Origin: Synechococcus sp. MU1642 | GTDB lineage: Bacteria; Cyanobacteriota; Cyanobacteriia; PCC-6307; Cyanobiaceae | DNA length: 64,000 bases | Direction of reading: 5' to 3' | Assembly: GCF_020514115.1 (NCBI RefSeq) | Contig: NZ_VTKZ01000002.1 | Coordinates: 1 to 64,000 of the forward strand | In this document: piece after piece, positions 34,935 to 44,779 of the stretch | How positions within the stretch are numbered: the first letter of the stretch is position 1 | Layout: the number at the start of each line of letters is the position of its first letter | Position numbers and translations under genes: made by a program | Notes under the pieces: generated by a model | The model's input: the letters and a program-made list of their open reading frames with translations, nothing else | Database searches by the model: none | Told to the model about the DNA's origin: nothing

Positions 34935-36332
34935 ATGACCAAAGTCGACAGCCCGAACACCAGTGAACCGCGGCCTGGGCTCACCATCGAGCTTGAAGCT
35001 GTTGACCTCGATCGTGACGGTAAGGGTCTGGCCCGTTGGAACAACTGGGTGATCGTTGTTCCTGGTCTCTTGCCGGGGGAGCGTGCCACGGTTCAGCTGC
35101 AGCAACGCAAGAAGTCGCGCTGGTTGAGCCGTCGGGTGGATCAGATCTCGTTTTCCGAAGATCGGCGCCGTCCACCTTGCATCCTTGCCGATGACTGCGG
35201 TGGATGCACTCTGCAGCGCCTGGATGACACCGCCCAATCTCGTTGGAAAGCCAAGCAGATACAACAGACCATGCATCGCATCGGCGGCATTGACGCTGCC
35301 CCCGCGGCAACTCTTGTTGATGATGAACGCTGTTTCGGTTACCGCAATCGAGCCCTGATCCCGCTGAAGCGGGAGCAGAACGGCCGCCTGAAAGCCGGTT
35401 ACTTCCGACCGAAGACCCACAAGATCGTCAACCTGAACCACTGCCCAGTGCTCGATCCACGCCTGGACGTGTTGGTGGAACCACTCAAGCAAGACCTGGA
35501 TGCAGGTGGGTGGCCGGCTGACCATGACCTGCTCGAAGCCCAGGGCCTGCGTCACCTCGGGCTTCGTCTAGCCAGCGTTAGTGGTGATGTGTTGATCACC
35601 TTGATCAGCAGTCATGCCCAGCTTCGTGGCCTTGAGGACCTCGCGCATAGCTGGGTGCAGCGTTGGCCCGCGGTGAAAGGGGTCTGCCTCAACCTTCAAC
35701 CCAAGCCCAACAACCTGGTTCTCGGTCGAACCACCCATTGCCTTGCCGGTGTTCCCACCATTGAGGACCAGTTCTGTGGCATCAAGCTCTCCCTCAGCAG
35801 CACCACCTTTGTTCAGGTGAACACGCCGCAGGCGGAACGAATCGTTCAGCTGCTCAGCGATTGGCTTTCGCTTCAGTGCGCTGGCGGACGTGTGGTCGAC
35901 GCCTATTGCGGCGTGGGGACCATTGCCCTGCCCCTGGCCAAGGCCGGTTTTGATGTTCAAGGTCTGGAACTGAACCCTGACTCGGTGGAGCAGGCCCGGT
36001 TGAATGCAATGCACAACAGCCTCTCCTCCCGCTGTGCATTTCATGCCGGCGATGTGGCAGACCTCCTCGCTGCGCAGCTTGAGGACTGTCAGGCACTCGT
36101 GCTGGATCCACCGCGCCGGGGTCTCGATCGACGCGTAGTGGAAAGCATCCTTGAGCAGCCCCCTGGCGTGCTGGCCTACCTCAGCTGTGATCCCGCCACC
36201 CAAGCGCGGGATCTGAAAGCATTGCTACAGCCAACAGGCCCCTACGGGCTGGAGATGCTCCAGCCCGTGGACTTCTTCCCCCAGACAACGCACCTTGAGT
36301 CGTTAGCGCTGTTGAAACGGATCAGCTCCTGA
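34935..36332 (+). CDS. rlmD: 23S rRNA (uracil-5-)-methyltransferase, TrmA/RumA family
   Basis: SAM-dependent m5U methyltransferase of rRNA. ATG 34935 gives 465 aa. An N-terminal TRAM domain (about residues 10-65) is followed by Fe-S cysteines in PPCILADDCGGCTLQRL. The SAM loop is VVDAYCGVGTIALPLA, and the catalytic Cys is in YLSCDPATQARDL. The target could be U1939 or U747 (RlmD or RlmC activity); a dual enzyme is possible, so the symbol is provisional. The 3' end overlaps pheT by 11 bp on the opposite strand. Confidence 0.88.
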   Translation: MTKVDSPNTSEPRPGLTIELEAVDLDRDGKGLARWNNWVIVVPGLLPGERATVQLQQRKKSRWLSRRVDQISFSEDRRRPPCILADDCGGCTLQRLDDTAQSRWKAKQIQQTMHRIGGIDAAPAATLVDDERCFGYRNRALIPLKREQNGRLKAGYFRPKTHKIVNLNHCPVLDPRLDVLVEPLKQDLDAGGWPADHDLLEAQGLRHLGLRLASVSGDVLITLISSHAQLRGLEDLAHSWVQRWPAVKGVCLNLQPKPNNLVLGRTTHCLAGVPTIEDQFCGIKLSLSSTTFVQVNTPQAERIVQLLSDWLSLQCAGGRVVDAYCGVGTIALPLAKAGFDVQGLELNPDSVEQARLNAMHNSLSSRCAFHAGDVADLLAAQLEDCQALVLDPPRRGLDRRVVESILEQPPGVLAYLSCDPATQARDLKALLQPTGPYGLEMLQPVDFFPQTTHLESLALLKRISS

Positions 36333-38745
36333 GCTCCGCCTGAAACTGCTTGCTCAAAGAGGCGCGCACTTTGTCGTGAACCGGTTGAATTTTGTCGTCG
36401 GTGAGTGTTTCATTCTTGCCGCGGTAGCGCAGACGGAAGGCTTGGCTCACTTTGTTGTCGCCAAGCTGTTCTCCCTCAAAGCGATCCACCAGTTCCACCT
36501 GCTCCAGAAGAGGTTTGCCCGCTTTGCGGATGGCTTGGATCAGATCGGCAGCTTCACAGGATCGGTCGACCACCACGGCAAGATCCCGCTCGCTAAAGGG
36601 CACGGTTGGGTAGGGCTTGAAGGAGGGCGTCCAGCGGTTGCTGCGTGTGGCGGCATCTAGCAGTCGCGCAAGGTCAAGTTCAAACAGATAGGTGGCTTCA
36701 GGAAGATCGAGCTCCTCAGCCATGGCTGGGTGAAGCTGACCGAAACAACCCAAGGGGCGTCCCTCCAACACTAGGGTTGCGGCCCGACCCGGATGCAGTT
36801 GTGCGTCGTCTGTCAGGCGGCGGTCAGACAGCTCCAGCTGCAGGGCCTCCATCACCCTTGTGAGAACGCCACGGGCCTGGAAATAGTCAGGCGCCTGCGG
36901 CTTGCCGCTGGTGGCCCAGGTGGAGAGGCGTCGATCTCCGCAGATCACGCCACCCAGAATGGCGGTCTGGCTGACGGCCTCAGCGGATCCGCTGTAGGTG
37001 TTGCCAATCTCGAAGACGGAACACCCCCGCTGCGACGCCTTCAGATTGCGAACACAAATCTGAAGGTGCTCTTCCCAGAGGTTGGTGCGCAGATGGCTTG
37101 TGTCGGCCAACAACGGATTGCTGATGGCGATGCGCTGTTCCTGCTCGGAACCAGGAACGAGAGACACAGTGGTGACCTCCTGTAGCCCTGTGGCACAGAA
37201 CAGCTGCCGCAGGCGCCGTTCCGCCTGCTGGCGCGGTGTGAGGGCACCGGGCTCCAGCGGATCCGGCAGATGGGACTCAAACCGATCGAAGCCCACAAGA
37301 CGAGCCACTTCCTCGATGAGATCAACTTCACGTTGCAGGTCTTGCCGTCTTGAGGGCGGTGCAATCACCTGCCATCCCTGCTCATGGGCAGAGAGCCGAC
37401 AACCCAGGGCTGATAAGCAGTTTTCGATGCTGGTGTCATCCAGATTCTCCGGGCCATCAGCAGCATCGAGGGGGCCAAGCAGTTGATGGAGGGCAATGCG
37501 CCTCAACAGCACCGGTTCCGCTTCTACAGGACCGGTACCGCCTACCCAACGCCCCTTCTCAGAGCAGGGAAACTCCTGACTCAACAAGGCCGAGGCACGG
37601 GCCGAACAGGGCAGGGTCATTTCAATGGGTAAGCCCTTTTCGAAGCGACTGCTGGCATCAGTTCGCAAGCCCAGGACCCGGGCGGACTGACGAACCCGCG
37701 GTGGTGAAAACAGGGCGGATTCCAGCCAGATGTTCCGGGTTTTGGTTGTCACCCCACTCTCGAAACTCCCCATCACACCAGCGACAGCAACAGGCCGGTC
37801 ATGACAGGTGACGACCTGAACACGGCTGTCGAGGCTTCGCTTCTGATCATCCAGACCAACGAAAGTTTCCCCGTCGCGAGCGGGACGGACAGCAAAACTC
37901 TTGGCATCCACTGGTAGGCCGGTCAGTTGTTCCAGCACATCAGCATCAAAGGCGTGGAGGGGCTGCCCCTGCTCCAGCATCACCAGATTGGTGACGTCAA
38001 CCACGGCATTCACGCTGTTCACACCACCGCGCTCAAGACGCTGCTGCAACCAGGTTGGTGAGGGCTTGGAGCCATCCACACCCTCGATTTTTGTGATCGA
38101 GTAGAAGCAGCCGTCCAGTTCTGTGTTCAGCGGATTGATGCTGGGATTCAGATCCAGCTCGGGCAGGCTCAAGCTGCCACCGGTCAGGGCCGCCACCTCC
38201 CGAGCGATACCCACCATGGAGAGGCCGTCGGGGCGATTGGCGGTGATTGCCAGCTCCAGAACGGTGTCGTCGAGTCCCAGTAGGGGTGCCACAGGCGACC
38301 CGGTTGGTGGCAGCGATTCCTGAAGCTCGTCAAGTATGGCGATGCCATCGGATTGCTCCGTGAGGCCAAGCTCCGTCAGGGAGCAGATCATTCCGTTACT
38401 GGCGACACCCCGCAATTCGCCGGCTTTGATCGTCAAGCCAACGGCGGGGAGGCTGGCTCCGACCATCGCCACAGGAACATGTATGCCGGCACGAACGTTG
38501 CTGGCACCACACACGATCTGGATGGGCTCCTGCGCTCCGACATCCACGTTGCAGACGCTGAGCTTGTCGGCATTGGGGTGTTTGTCCCGCTCCAGCACAT
38601 GGCCGACAACCACGCCCTTGGCCCGGGCGCTGAGGTCATCGACGTCGTCAACCTCAAAGCCCGCCATCGATAGGCGCTCGGACAGATCGTCCACGGACTC
38701 ATTCACCTGGACCAGCTGCTTCAACCAGGAGATGGATACCCGCAT
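36322..38745 (-). CDS. pheT: Phenylalanyl-tRNA synthetase beta chain
   Basis: Forms the alpha2beta2 enzyme that charges tRNA-Phe. The 807-aa protein shows the N-terminal [14 protein letters not shown] and an EMAP/tRNA-binding domain (about 40-150) with CGASNVRAG. Also visible are the B3/B4 editing region, B5 (with [21 protein letters not shown]) and a C-terminal FDX-ACB domain starting near [19 protein letters not shown]. Length and order are normal. The alpha chain (pheS) is not adjacent. It is divergent from rpmG. Confidence 0.96.
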   Translation of the reverse strand: MRVSISWLKQLVQVNESVDDLSERLSMAGFEVDDVDDLSARAKGVVVGHVLERDKHPNADKLSVCNVDVGAQEPIQIVCGASNVRAGIHVPVAMVGASLPAVGLTIKAGELRGVASNGMICSLTELGLTEQSDGIAILDELQESLPPTGSPVAPLLGLDDTVLELAITANRPDGLSMVGIAREVAALTGGSLSLPELDLNPSINPLNTELDGCFYSITKIEGVDGSKPSPTWLQQRLERGGVNSVNAVVDVTNLVMLEQGQPLHAFDADVLEQLTGLPVDAKSFAVRPARDGETFVGLDDQKRSLDSRVQVVTCHDRPVAVAGVMGSFESGVTTKTRNIWLESALFSPPRVRQSARVLGLRTDASSRFEKGLPIEMTLPCSARASALLSQEFPCSEKGRWVGGTGPVEAEPVLLRRIALHQLLGPLDAADGPENLDDTSIENCLSALGCRLSAHEQGWQVIAPPSRRQDLQREVDLIEEVARLVGFDRFESHLPDPLEPGALTPRQQAERRLRQLFCATGLQEVTTVSLVPGSEQEQRIAISNPLLADTSHLRTNLWEEHLQICVRNLKASQRGCSVFEIGNTYSGSAEAVSQTAILGGVICGDRRLSTWATSGKPQAPDYFQARGVLTRVMEALQLELSDRRLTDDAQLHPGRAATLVLEGRPLGCFGQLHPAMAEELDLPEATYLFELDLARLLDAATRSNRWTPSFKPYPTVPFSERDLAVVVDRSCEAADLIQAIRKAGKPLLEQVELVDRFEGEQLGDNKVSQAFRLRYRGKNETLTDDKIQPVHDKVRASLSKQFQAELRS

Positions 38746-38871
38746 CGGATCAAAGCCAGACAGCGCGCGATCTTAGGAAGTCCCCTAGGGAGAGCTGCTG
38801 TACCCAGGTCGGGTCAGGAGGTAAGCTCGATGTTTGTAATTTCGCTTCGCACCTGCGGCGCTACGTCCTTT

Positions 38872-39072
38872 ATGGCCAAGAACAAGGGCGTCCGGATCGT
38901 TGTCACTCTTGAGTGCACCGAATGCCGGTCCGTTCCCGCTTCCGAAAAGCGATCCCCTGGCGTGTCTCGTTACACGACCGAGAAGAATCGCCGGAACACC
39001 ACTGAAAGGCTTGAGCTGATGAAGTTCTGCCCTCAGCTCAACAAGATGACTCTCCACAAAGAGATCAAGTGA
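38872..39072 (+). CDS. rpmG: 50S ribosomal protein L33
   Basis: A 66-aa basic protein starting [18 protein letters not shown] and ending LHKEIK, typical of bacterial L33. It retains zinc-type cysteines (ECTEC and FCP). ATG 38872 is chosen; the upstream extension to 38830 is not conserved. It heads the rpmG-rpsR-RNase set. The promoter should lie in the 126-bp gap to pheT. Confidence 0.95.
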   Translation: MAKNKGVRIVVTLECTECRSVPASEKRSPGVSRYTTEKNRRNTTERLELMKFCPQLNKMTLHKEIK

Positions 39073-39110
39073 GTTTTTTGCTCATTCAGCCTTTCAACTG
39101 TTCCTGATTC

Positions 39111-39332
39111 ATGTCCAGCTCCTTCTTCAAGAAGCGTCTTTCGCCGATCAAGCCCGGTGATCCCATCGATTACAAGGATGTGGATCTTCTCAAGAAGTTC
39201 ATCACCGAACGCGGCAAAATTCTTCCCCGTCGCCTCACCGGCCTCACCGCCAAGCAGCAGCGCGATCTCACCAACGCCGTCAAGCGTGCCCGCATAGTTG
39301 CCCTTCTGCCGTTTGTGAACCCCGAAGGTTGA
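39111..39332 (+). CDS. rpsR: 30S ribosomal protein S18
   Basis: A 73-aa S18 with the family core '[28 protein letters not shown]' and [22 protein letters not shown]. It is in the usual cyanobacterial order rpmG-rpsR, 38 bases after rpmG. The exonuclease gene starts 11 bases after its stop. Confidence 0.96.
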
Positions 39333-39342
39333 TTTTCGGGCG

Positions 39343-41373
39343 TTGAACAATCCAATTCAACCCGGAGAAACCGTAGCGGTTGTTCTCAAGGGTTCTCCTC
39401 TTTTCGGCCGTCTTCTGTCCATCAAGGGCAGCAAGGCGGTTCTTTCTTTTGGTGGTCAACGTCGTGACCAGGGCCTGCCCCTACGCGATCTGATTGCCAT
39501 CGATCCGGAGCATCTATTCGATGGCAGTGAACTACCTGCCCCTGAGCAGGTGCAGGACAGCGCTCCATCAGCGCGGGCCGTCGTGGAGGCCTGGCAGCTG
39601 CTGGAAATGGATCAACCGGGGGGAATGGCTCGACTGAGCCTCTGCGAGCTTGGGGAGTTGGTGTTGACCCCGTTCAACCTCGCTGGTCTGGCAGCGCTGT
39701 GGGCCTGGCTGCATGGGAACCAACAGTTGTTCCGCTGGCGTCGTGACCGTTTGATCCAGCCACTCTCCCGCGAAGAGAGGGCCAGCCTGCGGCGCCAACG
39801 CCGAGCTGAGCGGCAGGCGCAACAACATGAACAACGGCAGCTCGCGTTGCTGCGGGCAGAGCGAGCCCTCAGCGACGATGAACGCCTGGAGCTGGACCCG
39901 GTTTGGGACGAGCGCTTCAGCCACTGGATTCAATTACTGAAAGACAATCCCGCTGCGGTGGGTTCCGACCTGGATATCCAGCAGTGGTCGTCACCGTTAT
40001 CGATCGGATCGGATGCAGCCGATCTGCGGCAGTGGTTGATCGTTCGTGGGTTGCTCGATCCGAATGAGCCCATTGGCCTGAGGGGCAGCGTCTGGTCCCG
40101 CCGTTTTCCCTCTGATTTGGTGGAGGAAGCGAATCGTCTTGTTGCTCTATCGAATAAACAGCTGCCTGGTGATGAGCAACGCATCGACCTCACTCACCTG
40201 GCCACCTACAGCCTGGACGATGCGGGCACCCGAGAAATTGATGACGCGCTCTCGCTGGAGCGTCGTGATGGCGTCGATTGGATCTGGATCCACATCGCTG
40301 ATCCCAGCCGTCTGATCGACATTGACTCCCCCCTTGATCAGGAAGCCAGACGTCGAGCCACCAGTTTGTATCTGGCGGAGGGTGTGATGCCCATGCTCCC
40401 TCTGGAGCTGGCGGCCGGTCCCCTCAGTCTTCGGGCTGGGCAGCGCTGTGCCGCCCTGAGTGTGGCCGTTCACCTCGATGCCGATGGTGCTGTGGTGGAG
40501 CAACGGATTGCTCGCAGCTGGATCCGACCCCGCTATGGCCTCACGTACAGCGATGGCGACGAGCTAATCGAGTTCGCACCTCCAGGAGATGAGGCCCTTT
40601 CGGATCTTTCGGGACTGTTGATGCAGCGCATGCGCTGGCGACGCTTCAAAGGGGCCGTGATGTTCGACCGTCCCGAAGGACGCTTCCGCCTCAGTGATGG
40701 GGCGTTGGCGCTGCAGGTGATTGACCCGTCACCCTCCCGCCTGATGGTGAGTGAAGCGATGCTGCTGATGGGCGCTGTTGTAGCCAGCTTTGGGCAAGAG
40801 CACAACCTGCCGCTGCCTTTCCGCAGTCAGCCTGCGGCGGAGCTGCCCTCCAGCGAGGAACTCGATCGAATCCCCGAGGGGCCAGCCCGTGATGCGGCGA
40901 TCAAGCGCTGCTTGAGTCGTGGCGTGCAGGGAACGAGACCCATGCCGCATTACAGCCTCGGGCTTGAGGCCTATGTGCAGGCGACATCACCGATTCGACG
41001 CTATGCCGATCTCGTGGCCCACCGCCAGATCATTGCCCAGCTTTCGGAGATTGCACCGATGGATGAAGAGCATCTGGGGGAAGTGATCGACGATCTCGAT
41101 GATCCATTGCGCCAGTCCATTCAGATCAGCCGTGAGGATCAGCGCCACTGGCAGCAGGTGTGGTTCGCTGAGCATCAGAGCACCGTTTGGTCGGCCGAAT
41201 TCCTGCGCTGGTTGCGTCCGCAGGATCGCTTGGCCCTGGTTCATGTCAGCGACCTGGCCATGGATCTGGTCGGTTGTGTCTCTGCCTCAGACCCTGAGCC
41301 CGGCGATGCTCTTGAACTCAAGGTGGGTCGAGCTGACCCCGTACGCGGTGAGCTGCAGCTTCAGTTGGCCTGA
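39343..41373 (+). CDS. RNase II/R-family exoribonuclease (RNB domain)
   Basis: A 3'-5' RNA exonuclease. The 676-aa product starts at TTG 39343. The catalytic motif of the RNB domain is intact (DDAGTREIDDAL, about residues 292-303), followed by WIWIHIADPSRL and RRRATSLYLAEGVMPMLP. The later conserved 'YVQATSPIRRYADLVAHRQI' is also present. The N-terminal part and short C-terminal S1-like end resemble the plastid/cyanobacterial type. It follows rpsR closely and may share its transcript. Its 3' end overlaps the next gene by 13 bp on the other strand. Compare the RNB-like gene at 62403, which lacks these Asp residues. Confidence 0.93.
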   Translation: MNNPIQPGETVAVVLKGSPLFGRLLSIKGSKAVLSFGGQRRDQGLPLRDLIAIDPEHLFDGSELPAPEQVQDSAPSARAVVEAWQLLEMDQPGGMARLSLCELGELVLTPFNLAGLAALWAWLHGNQQLFRWRRDRLIQPLSREERASLRRQRRAERQAQQHEQRQLALLRAERALSDDERLELDPVWDERFSHWIQLLKDNPAAVGSDLDIQQWSSPLSIGSDAADLRQWLIVRGLLDPNEPIGLRGSVWSRRFPSDLVEEANRLVALSNKQLPGDEQRIDLTHLATYSLDDAGTREIDDALSLERRDGVDWIWIHIADPSRLIDIDSPLDQEARRRATSLYLAEGVMPMLPLELAAGPLSLRAGQRCAALSVAVHLDADGAVVEQRIARSWIRPRYGLTYSDGDELIEFAPPGDEALSDLSGLLMQRMRWRRFKGAVMFDRPEGRFRLSDGALALQVIDPSPSRLMVSEAMLLMGAVVASFGQEHNLPLPFRSQPAAELPSSEELDRIPEGPARDAAIKRCLSRGVQGTRPMPHYSLGLEAYVQATSPIRRYADLVAHRQIIAQLSEIAPMDEEHLGEVIDDLDDPLRQSIQISREDQRHWQQVWFAEHQSTVWSAEFLRWLRPQDRLALVHVSDLAMDLVGCVSASDPEPGDALELKVGRADPVRGELQLQLA

Positions 41374-43148
41374 TCCAGAACCCCGGTGATCCGTACCCAT
41401 GGACCCCATGGGTTTTGCACGCCGCGCATACTCACCCTTTGGCCGGCGTGATCCGAGGCGGAAAGCCAGCGGTGAATGGCGGGTTCCAGCGTGATAAGGG
41501 GCCAGCCACCTTCTGCTGTTTTCAATTGGTAGCCCTCCTGAAGGTTGCCTGTGAGCACGCCACTGAGGCTGACCTCATGAGGCTGGTTTGGCGCCTGGTT
41601 CACGCCGGGGGGAATGAGCGTGCTGGCCCGTGGGCCTGAAAGGCAGCCCGTCGCATCCAGGTGTTCAGGCTGAGCCAAGCCCTGCTCCTGAGCTGTAACC
41701 CAGTACGGATGCCAAAGCGGCCAGTCCCAGATCGGGAGCACCGCTGCAGGGGCTTGGGGCTCGTGGATCAGGGCTGACTGGATCGCCTCAACCGCCAGAT
41801 CACCAAGGTCACAGCCCTGGCGAACGGCCATGGCCGCTGCAACACCCGCCACCTGGCCCAGATTGAGGATTAAGGGCTGCAACCGCGTTGCCCCATTGGC
41901 CATGTGGCTGACGCTGAAGCCTTTCTCCGCCATCACAAGGTTGGGAATCGATTCTGAGATCAAGGCATCGAAGGGGATGCAGAAGGGTGTACCGCTCCAA
42001 CGCCCTCCCCAACGCACACTTTTCGGTGCGAGGGGCCAGTCTCCACAGGGGTAGTGATGGTCATTGGCGTAGGTGCCCAAAGCGATGCTGGTGCAACGTC
42101 CCTGGGCATCGATCGGGAGCGGTCCTCGCAGGGCTCCCTTGGACATCGGCAAGAGGTCGCGTTCCGTGACCGTTGATCGACCCATCAGCCTCCGACCTTC
42201 CCGCCAGTACGGCATCAACGCCAGGCTGGGGTCTTCACCAGGAAAAGCCTTCCCCTCAGCGATCCAACCGCCGCTGCATTCCGACAGTGCCTCGAGAAAA
42301 TCCTTGCTGTGCCTCTGCATCTCTTGGGCCAGCTCTGCACGAACCTCGGCATCCGAACTGAGAGCTCGATCGAGACCTTGGTGCCAATCGTTGCCATCAA
42401 GGGGCCAATTCAGCATGACCAGGCCGCTGGGCAGACGGCCATAGGTGATGGTTTTCTCGAGGCCGAAGCTGGCGATGCTCCGATCAAACGGAGTGCGCGG
42501 GATCGCATTGGCACGCTGCGGGGCGAGTTTTCCATGCAACTGACCCATCACCACCCAGGTGGGTGACTGAATTGGTTGTTGTTGAAAGAACGCTTCGCTC
42601 TCAAGCCGGCACTGATCGGGTGCGCTGGGTTCATTCCAGATCTCCTTGGCTTCCCAACCCCAGCGAAAAGGAGCCGATGACAGGGCAAGCAGATCACCCA
42701 GGTCGCTGCCGTCAACAAACACTTCGGCAGAGAAGGTTTCGACACCATTTGCGCTGTGGATGTCCACGGAATGGAGGCGCCCCTGCTTGCTGTGAACCTG
42801 CTCAAGCCTGCAGTGGGGACGCCATTCCAGCTTGGGCTCGGCCGTCACCCAGCGTTGCAGGATCCGTTCGGCCGTTTGCGGCCTGTATCCAAAACAGCTC
42901 ACCCAGTTCTGGTCGAGCCCGCTCGGCTCCTCCAAATCCAGCTGCCGCAGAAATGCGCCCCAAATCCCGGTCTGCCAACAGGTCAGTTCATGGCCATCTG
43001 GGGCGCAGACTCCTGCCGAACTAACCATGCCCCCCAGCCAGGGGCCGGAGGTAAACAGTGTCGTGTCCGCTCCTGATCTTGCGCTCTGCAGAGCAGCAGC
43101 AACGCCTCCGCAGCCACCACCCCAAACCACCACGTCGCGTTGGGTCAT
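41361..43148 (-). CDS. FAD-dependent oxidoreductase (FAD_oxidored type)
   Basis: A 595-aa protein with an N-terminal FAD-binding segment, VVVWGGGCGGVAAALQSA, then TLFTSGPWLGGMVSSAGV. Internal FAD-linked blocks are VFVDGSDLGDLLALS and the late 'PNLVMAEKGFSVSHMANGATRLQP' plus LGQVAGVAAAMAV. This is the FAD_oxidored group; members act on unknown substrates. The C-terminal about 100 residues form a separate beta-like region. No redox partner lies nearby. Divergent from metG. Confidence 0.87.
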   Translation of the reverse strand: MTQRDVVVWGGGCGGVAAALQSARSGADTTLFTSGPWLGGMVSSAGVCAPDGHELTCWQTGIWGAFLRQLDLEEPSGLDQNWVSCFGYRPQTAERILQRWVTAEPKLEWRPHCRLEQVHSKQGRLHSVDIHSANGVETFSAEVFVDGSDLGDLLALSSAPFRWGWEAKEIWNEPSAPDQCRLESEAFFQQQPIQSPTWVVMGQLHGKLAPQRANAIPRTPFDRSIASFGLEKTITYGRLPSGLVMLNWPLDGNDWHQGLDRALSSDAEVRAELAQEMQRHSKDFLEALSECSGGWIAEGKAFPGEDPSLALMPYWREGRRLMGRSTVTERDLLPMSKGALRGPLPIDAQGRCTSIALGTYANDHHYPCGDWPLAPKSVRWGGRWSGTPFCIPFDALISESIPNLVMAEKGFSVSHMANGATRLQPLILNLGQVAGVAAAMAVRQGCDLGDLAVEAIQSALIHEPQAPAAVLPIWDWPLWHPYWVTAQEQGLAQPEHLDATGCLSGPRASTLIPPGVNQAPNQPHEVSLSGVLTGNLQEGYQLKTAEGGWPLITLEPAIHRWLSASDHAGQRVSMRGVQNPWGPWVRITGVLDQAN

Positions 43149-43175
43149 GGCGAGTGCGGTTTGGTGTGGAGCGCG

Positions 43176-43235
43176 ATGGGCATGCTCGTTAGAGTCTGTC
43201 GTCGCTGCGGTGCAGCGGAGTTCGAACTTTTCTGA
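43176..43235 (+). CDS. 19-codon upstream ORF of metG (candidate leader peptide)
   Basis: ATG 43176 has GGAG four bases upstream. The peptide MGMLVRVCRRCGAAEFELF has Met codons at positions 1 and 3 and a CxxC pair. Its TGA (43233-43235) overlaps the metG ATG as TGATG, so ribosomes ending here could restart on metG. Whether it regulates metG or is a chance ORF cannot be told; nothing in the region gives a clear SD for metG itself. Confidence 0.4.
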   Translation: MGMLVRVCRRCGAAEFELF

Positions 43236-44779
43236 TGTCCTACACCCTTACGACTCCGCTCTATTACGTCAACGATCGTCCCCATCTGGGCAGCACCTAC
43301 ACAACCCTCGCCTGTGACGCCCTGGCTCGCTTCGAGCGACTCCGGCTGCAGAAGGTGACCTTCGTGACCGGTGTTGATGAGCACGGTCAGAAGATTCAAC
43401 GCACTGCAGAACGTCAGCAGCTGAGCCCGCAAGATCACTGCGACCGCGTCAGCAGCCGCTACCGCGATCTCTGGAATCAGTGGGGGATTTCCGACGATCG
43501 CTTCGTGCGCACCACCAACCCGCGCCATTTGGAGTTGGTGGTGCAGTTCTACGAACGGGTCAAGGCATCCGGCGACATCGTTGTTGGCAAACAGACCGGC
43601 TGGTATTGCGTTGATTGCGAGGAATACAAGGACGATCCGGCGGAAGCGGAATCGCCTTCCTGTTCGATCCACCGCAAGCCTCTGGAATGGCGCGATGAGG
43701 AGAACCTCTTCTTTAGGCTCTCCCGCTATCAATCTGCCATTGAAGAGTTGGTGGCTCGGGATGACTTCATCGCGCCTGCCAGCAGACGACAGGAAGTGCG
43801 CAATTTCGTCGCCCAAGGCTTGCGCGACTTCTCCATTTCACGGGTGAATGTGTCCTGGGGCCTTCCAGTACCCGACCATCCCGGTCACACCTTCTACGTC
43901 TGGTTTGACGCCCTGCTGGGCTATCTCACAGCACTTCTCGATGACGGCGAAGCGGTGTCACTGGATCGGCTTGCCTCCTGCGGTTGGCCCGCCTCCGTTC
44001 ACGTGATCGGTAAGGACATTCTTCGCTTTCATGCTGTCTTCTGGCCTGCCATGTGCATGTCTGCAGGGCTGCCGGTACCGCAAAAGGTGTTTGGCCATGG
44101 CTTCCTCACCCGGGAGGGCCAGAAGATGGGCAAATCCCTTGGCAACGTGCTGGACCCGGAACTGTTGCTTGAGCGATGCGGCACCGATGCCGTTCGTTGG
44201 TATCTCTTGCGCGACATTCAATTCGGAGACGACGGGGATTTTCAACAACAACGATTTCTGGATCTGGTCAACAACGACCTCGCAAACACCATCGGCAACT
44301 TGCTCAACCGCACCTCGTCGATGGCCCGCAAGTGGTTCGATGACGGCGTTCCCCCGGCTGGAAAAGCCTCAAGTGCCGACCATCCCTTGGCTATCAAGGC
44401 TGCGGAAACTGTCAGGACGGTGATTGAGGCGATGCCGCAGCTTGCGTTCAAGACCGCGGCCGAGTCGATCCTTCAGTTGGCAATTGCTGCGAACGGTCAT
44501 CTCAGTGACACGGCGCCTTGGAGTCGCATGAAGGAACCCGGTCAAGAGGCGAGCGTTGCCGAAGATTTGTTTGCTGTGCTGGAAACCACCCGCATCGTTG
44601 GGCTTCTGCTTGCACCGCTTCTGCCTGAACTCAGCGGGCGGATTCTTGCCCAGCTTGGGCAGAGCTTGGATCCAAACAACTGGTCGAATCAGCTCAATTG
44701 GGGCAGGCTGAGCAGCGGTTCTCCGCTGCCGAAACCAACACCGGTGATGCAGCGGTTGGAACTGGATGAACCGCTCTAA
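43235..44779 (+). CDS. metG: Methionyl-tRNA synthetase
   Basis: Charges tRNA-Met; class I synthetase. The HIGH-type motif appears as YVNDRPHLGSTY and the KMSKS motif as KMGKSLGNVLDP. A zinc knuckle region has WYCVDCEEY. Length is 514 aa, without the C-terminal dimerisation domain found in some forms. The ATG 43235 overlaps the stop of a 19-codon upstream ORF. The 3' end overlaps lptC by 14 bp, giving a likely operon. A tRNA-Met(CAT) gene occurs elsewhere in the window. Confidence 0.97.
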   Translation: MSYTLTTPLYYVNDRPHLGSTYTTLACDALARFERLRLQKVTFVTGVDEHGQKIQRTAERQQLSPQDHCDRVSSRYRDLWNQWGISDDRFVRTTNPRHLELVVQFYERVKASGDIVVGKQTGWYCVDCEEYKDDPAEAESPSCSIHRKPLEWRDEENLFFRLSRYQSAIEELVARDDFIAPASRRQEVRNFVAQGLRDFSISRVNVSWGLPVPDHPGHTFYVWFDALLGYLTALLDDGEAVSLDRLASCGWPASVHVIGKDILRFHAVFWPAMCMSAGLPVPQKVFGHGFLTREGQKMGKSLGNVLDPELLLERCGTDAVRWYLLRDIQFGDDGDFQQQRFLDLVNNDLANTIGNLLNRTSSMARKWFDDGVPPAGKASSADHPLAIKAAETVRTVIEAMPQLAFKTAAESILQLAIAANGHLSDTAPWSRMKEPGQEASVAEDLFAVLETTRIVGLLLAPLLPELSGRILAQLGQSLDPNNWSNQLNWGRLSSGSPLPKPTPVMQRLELDEPL

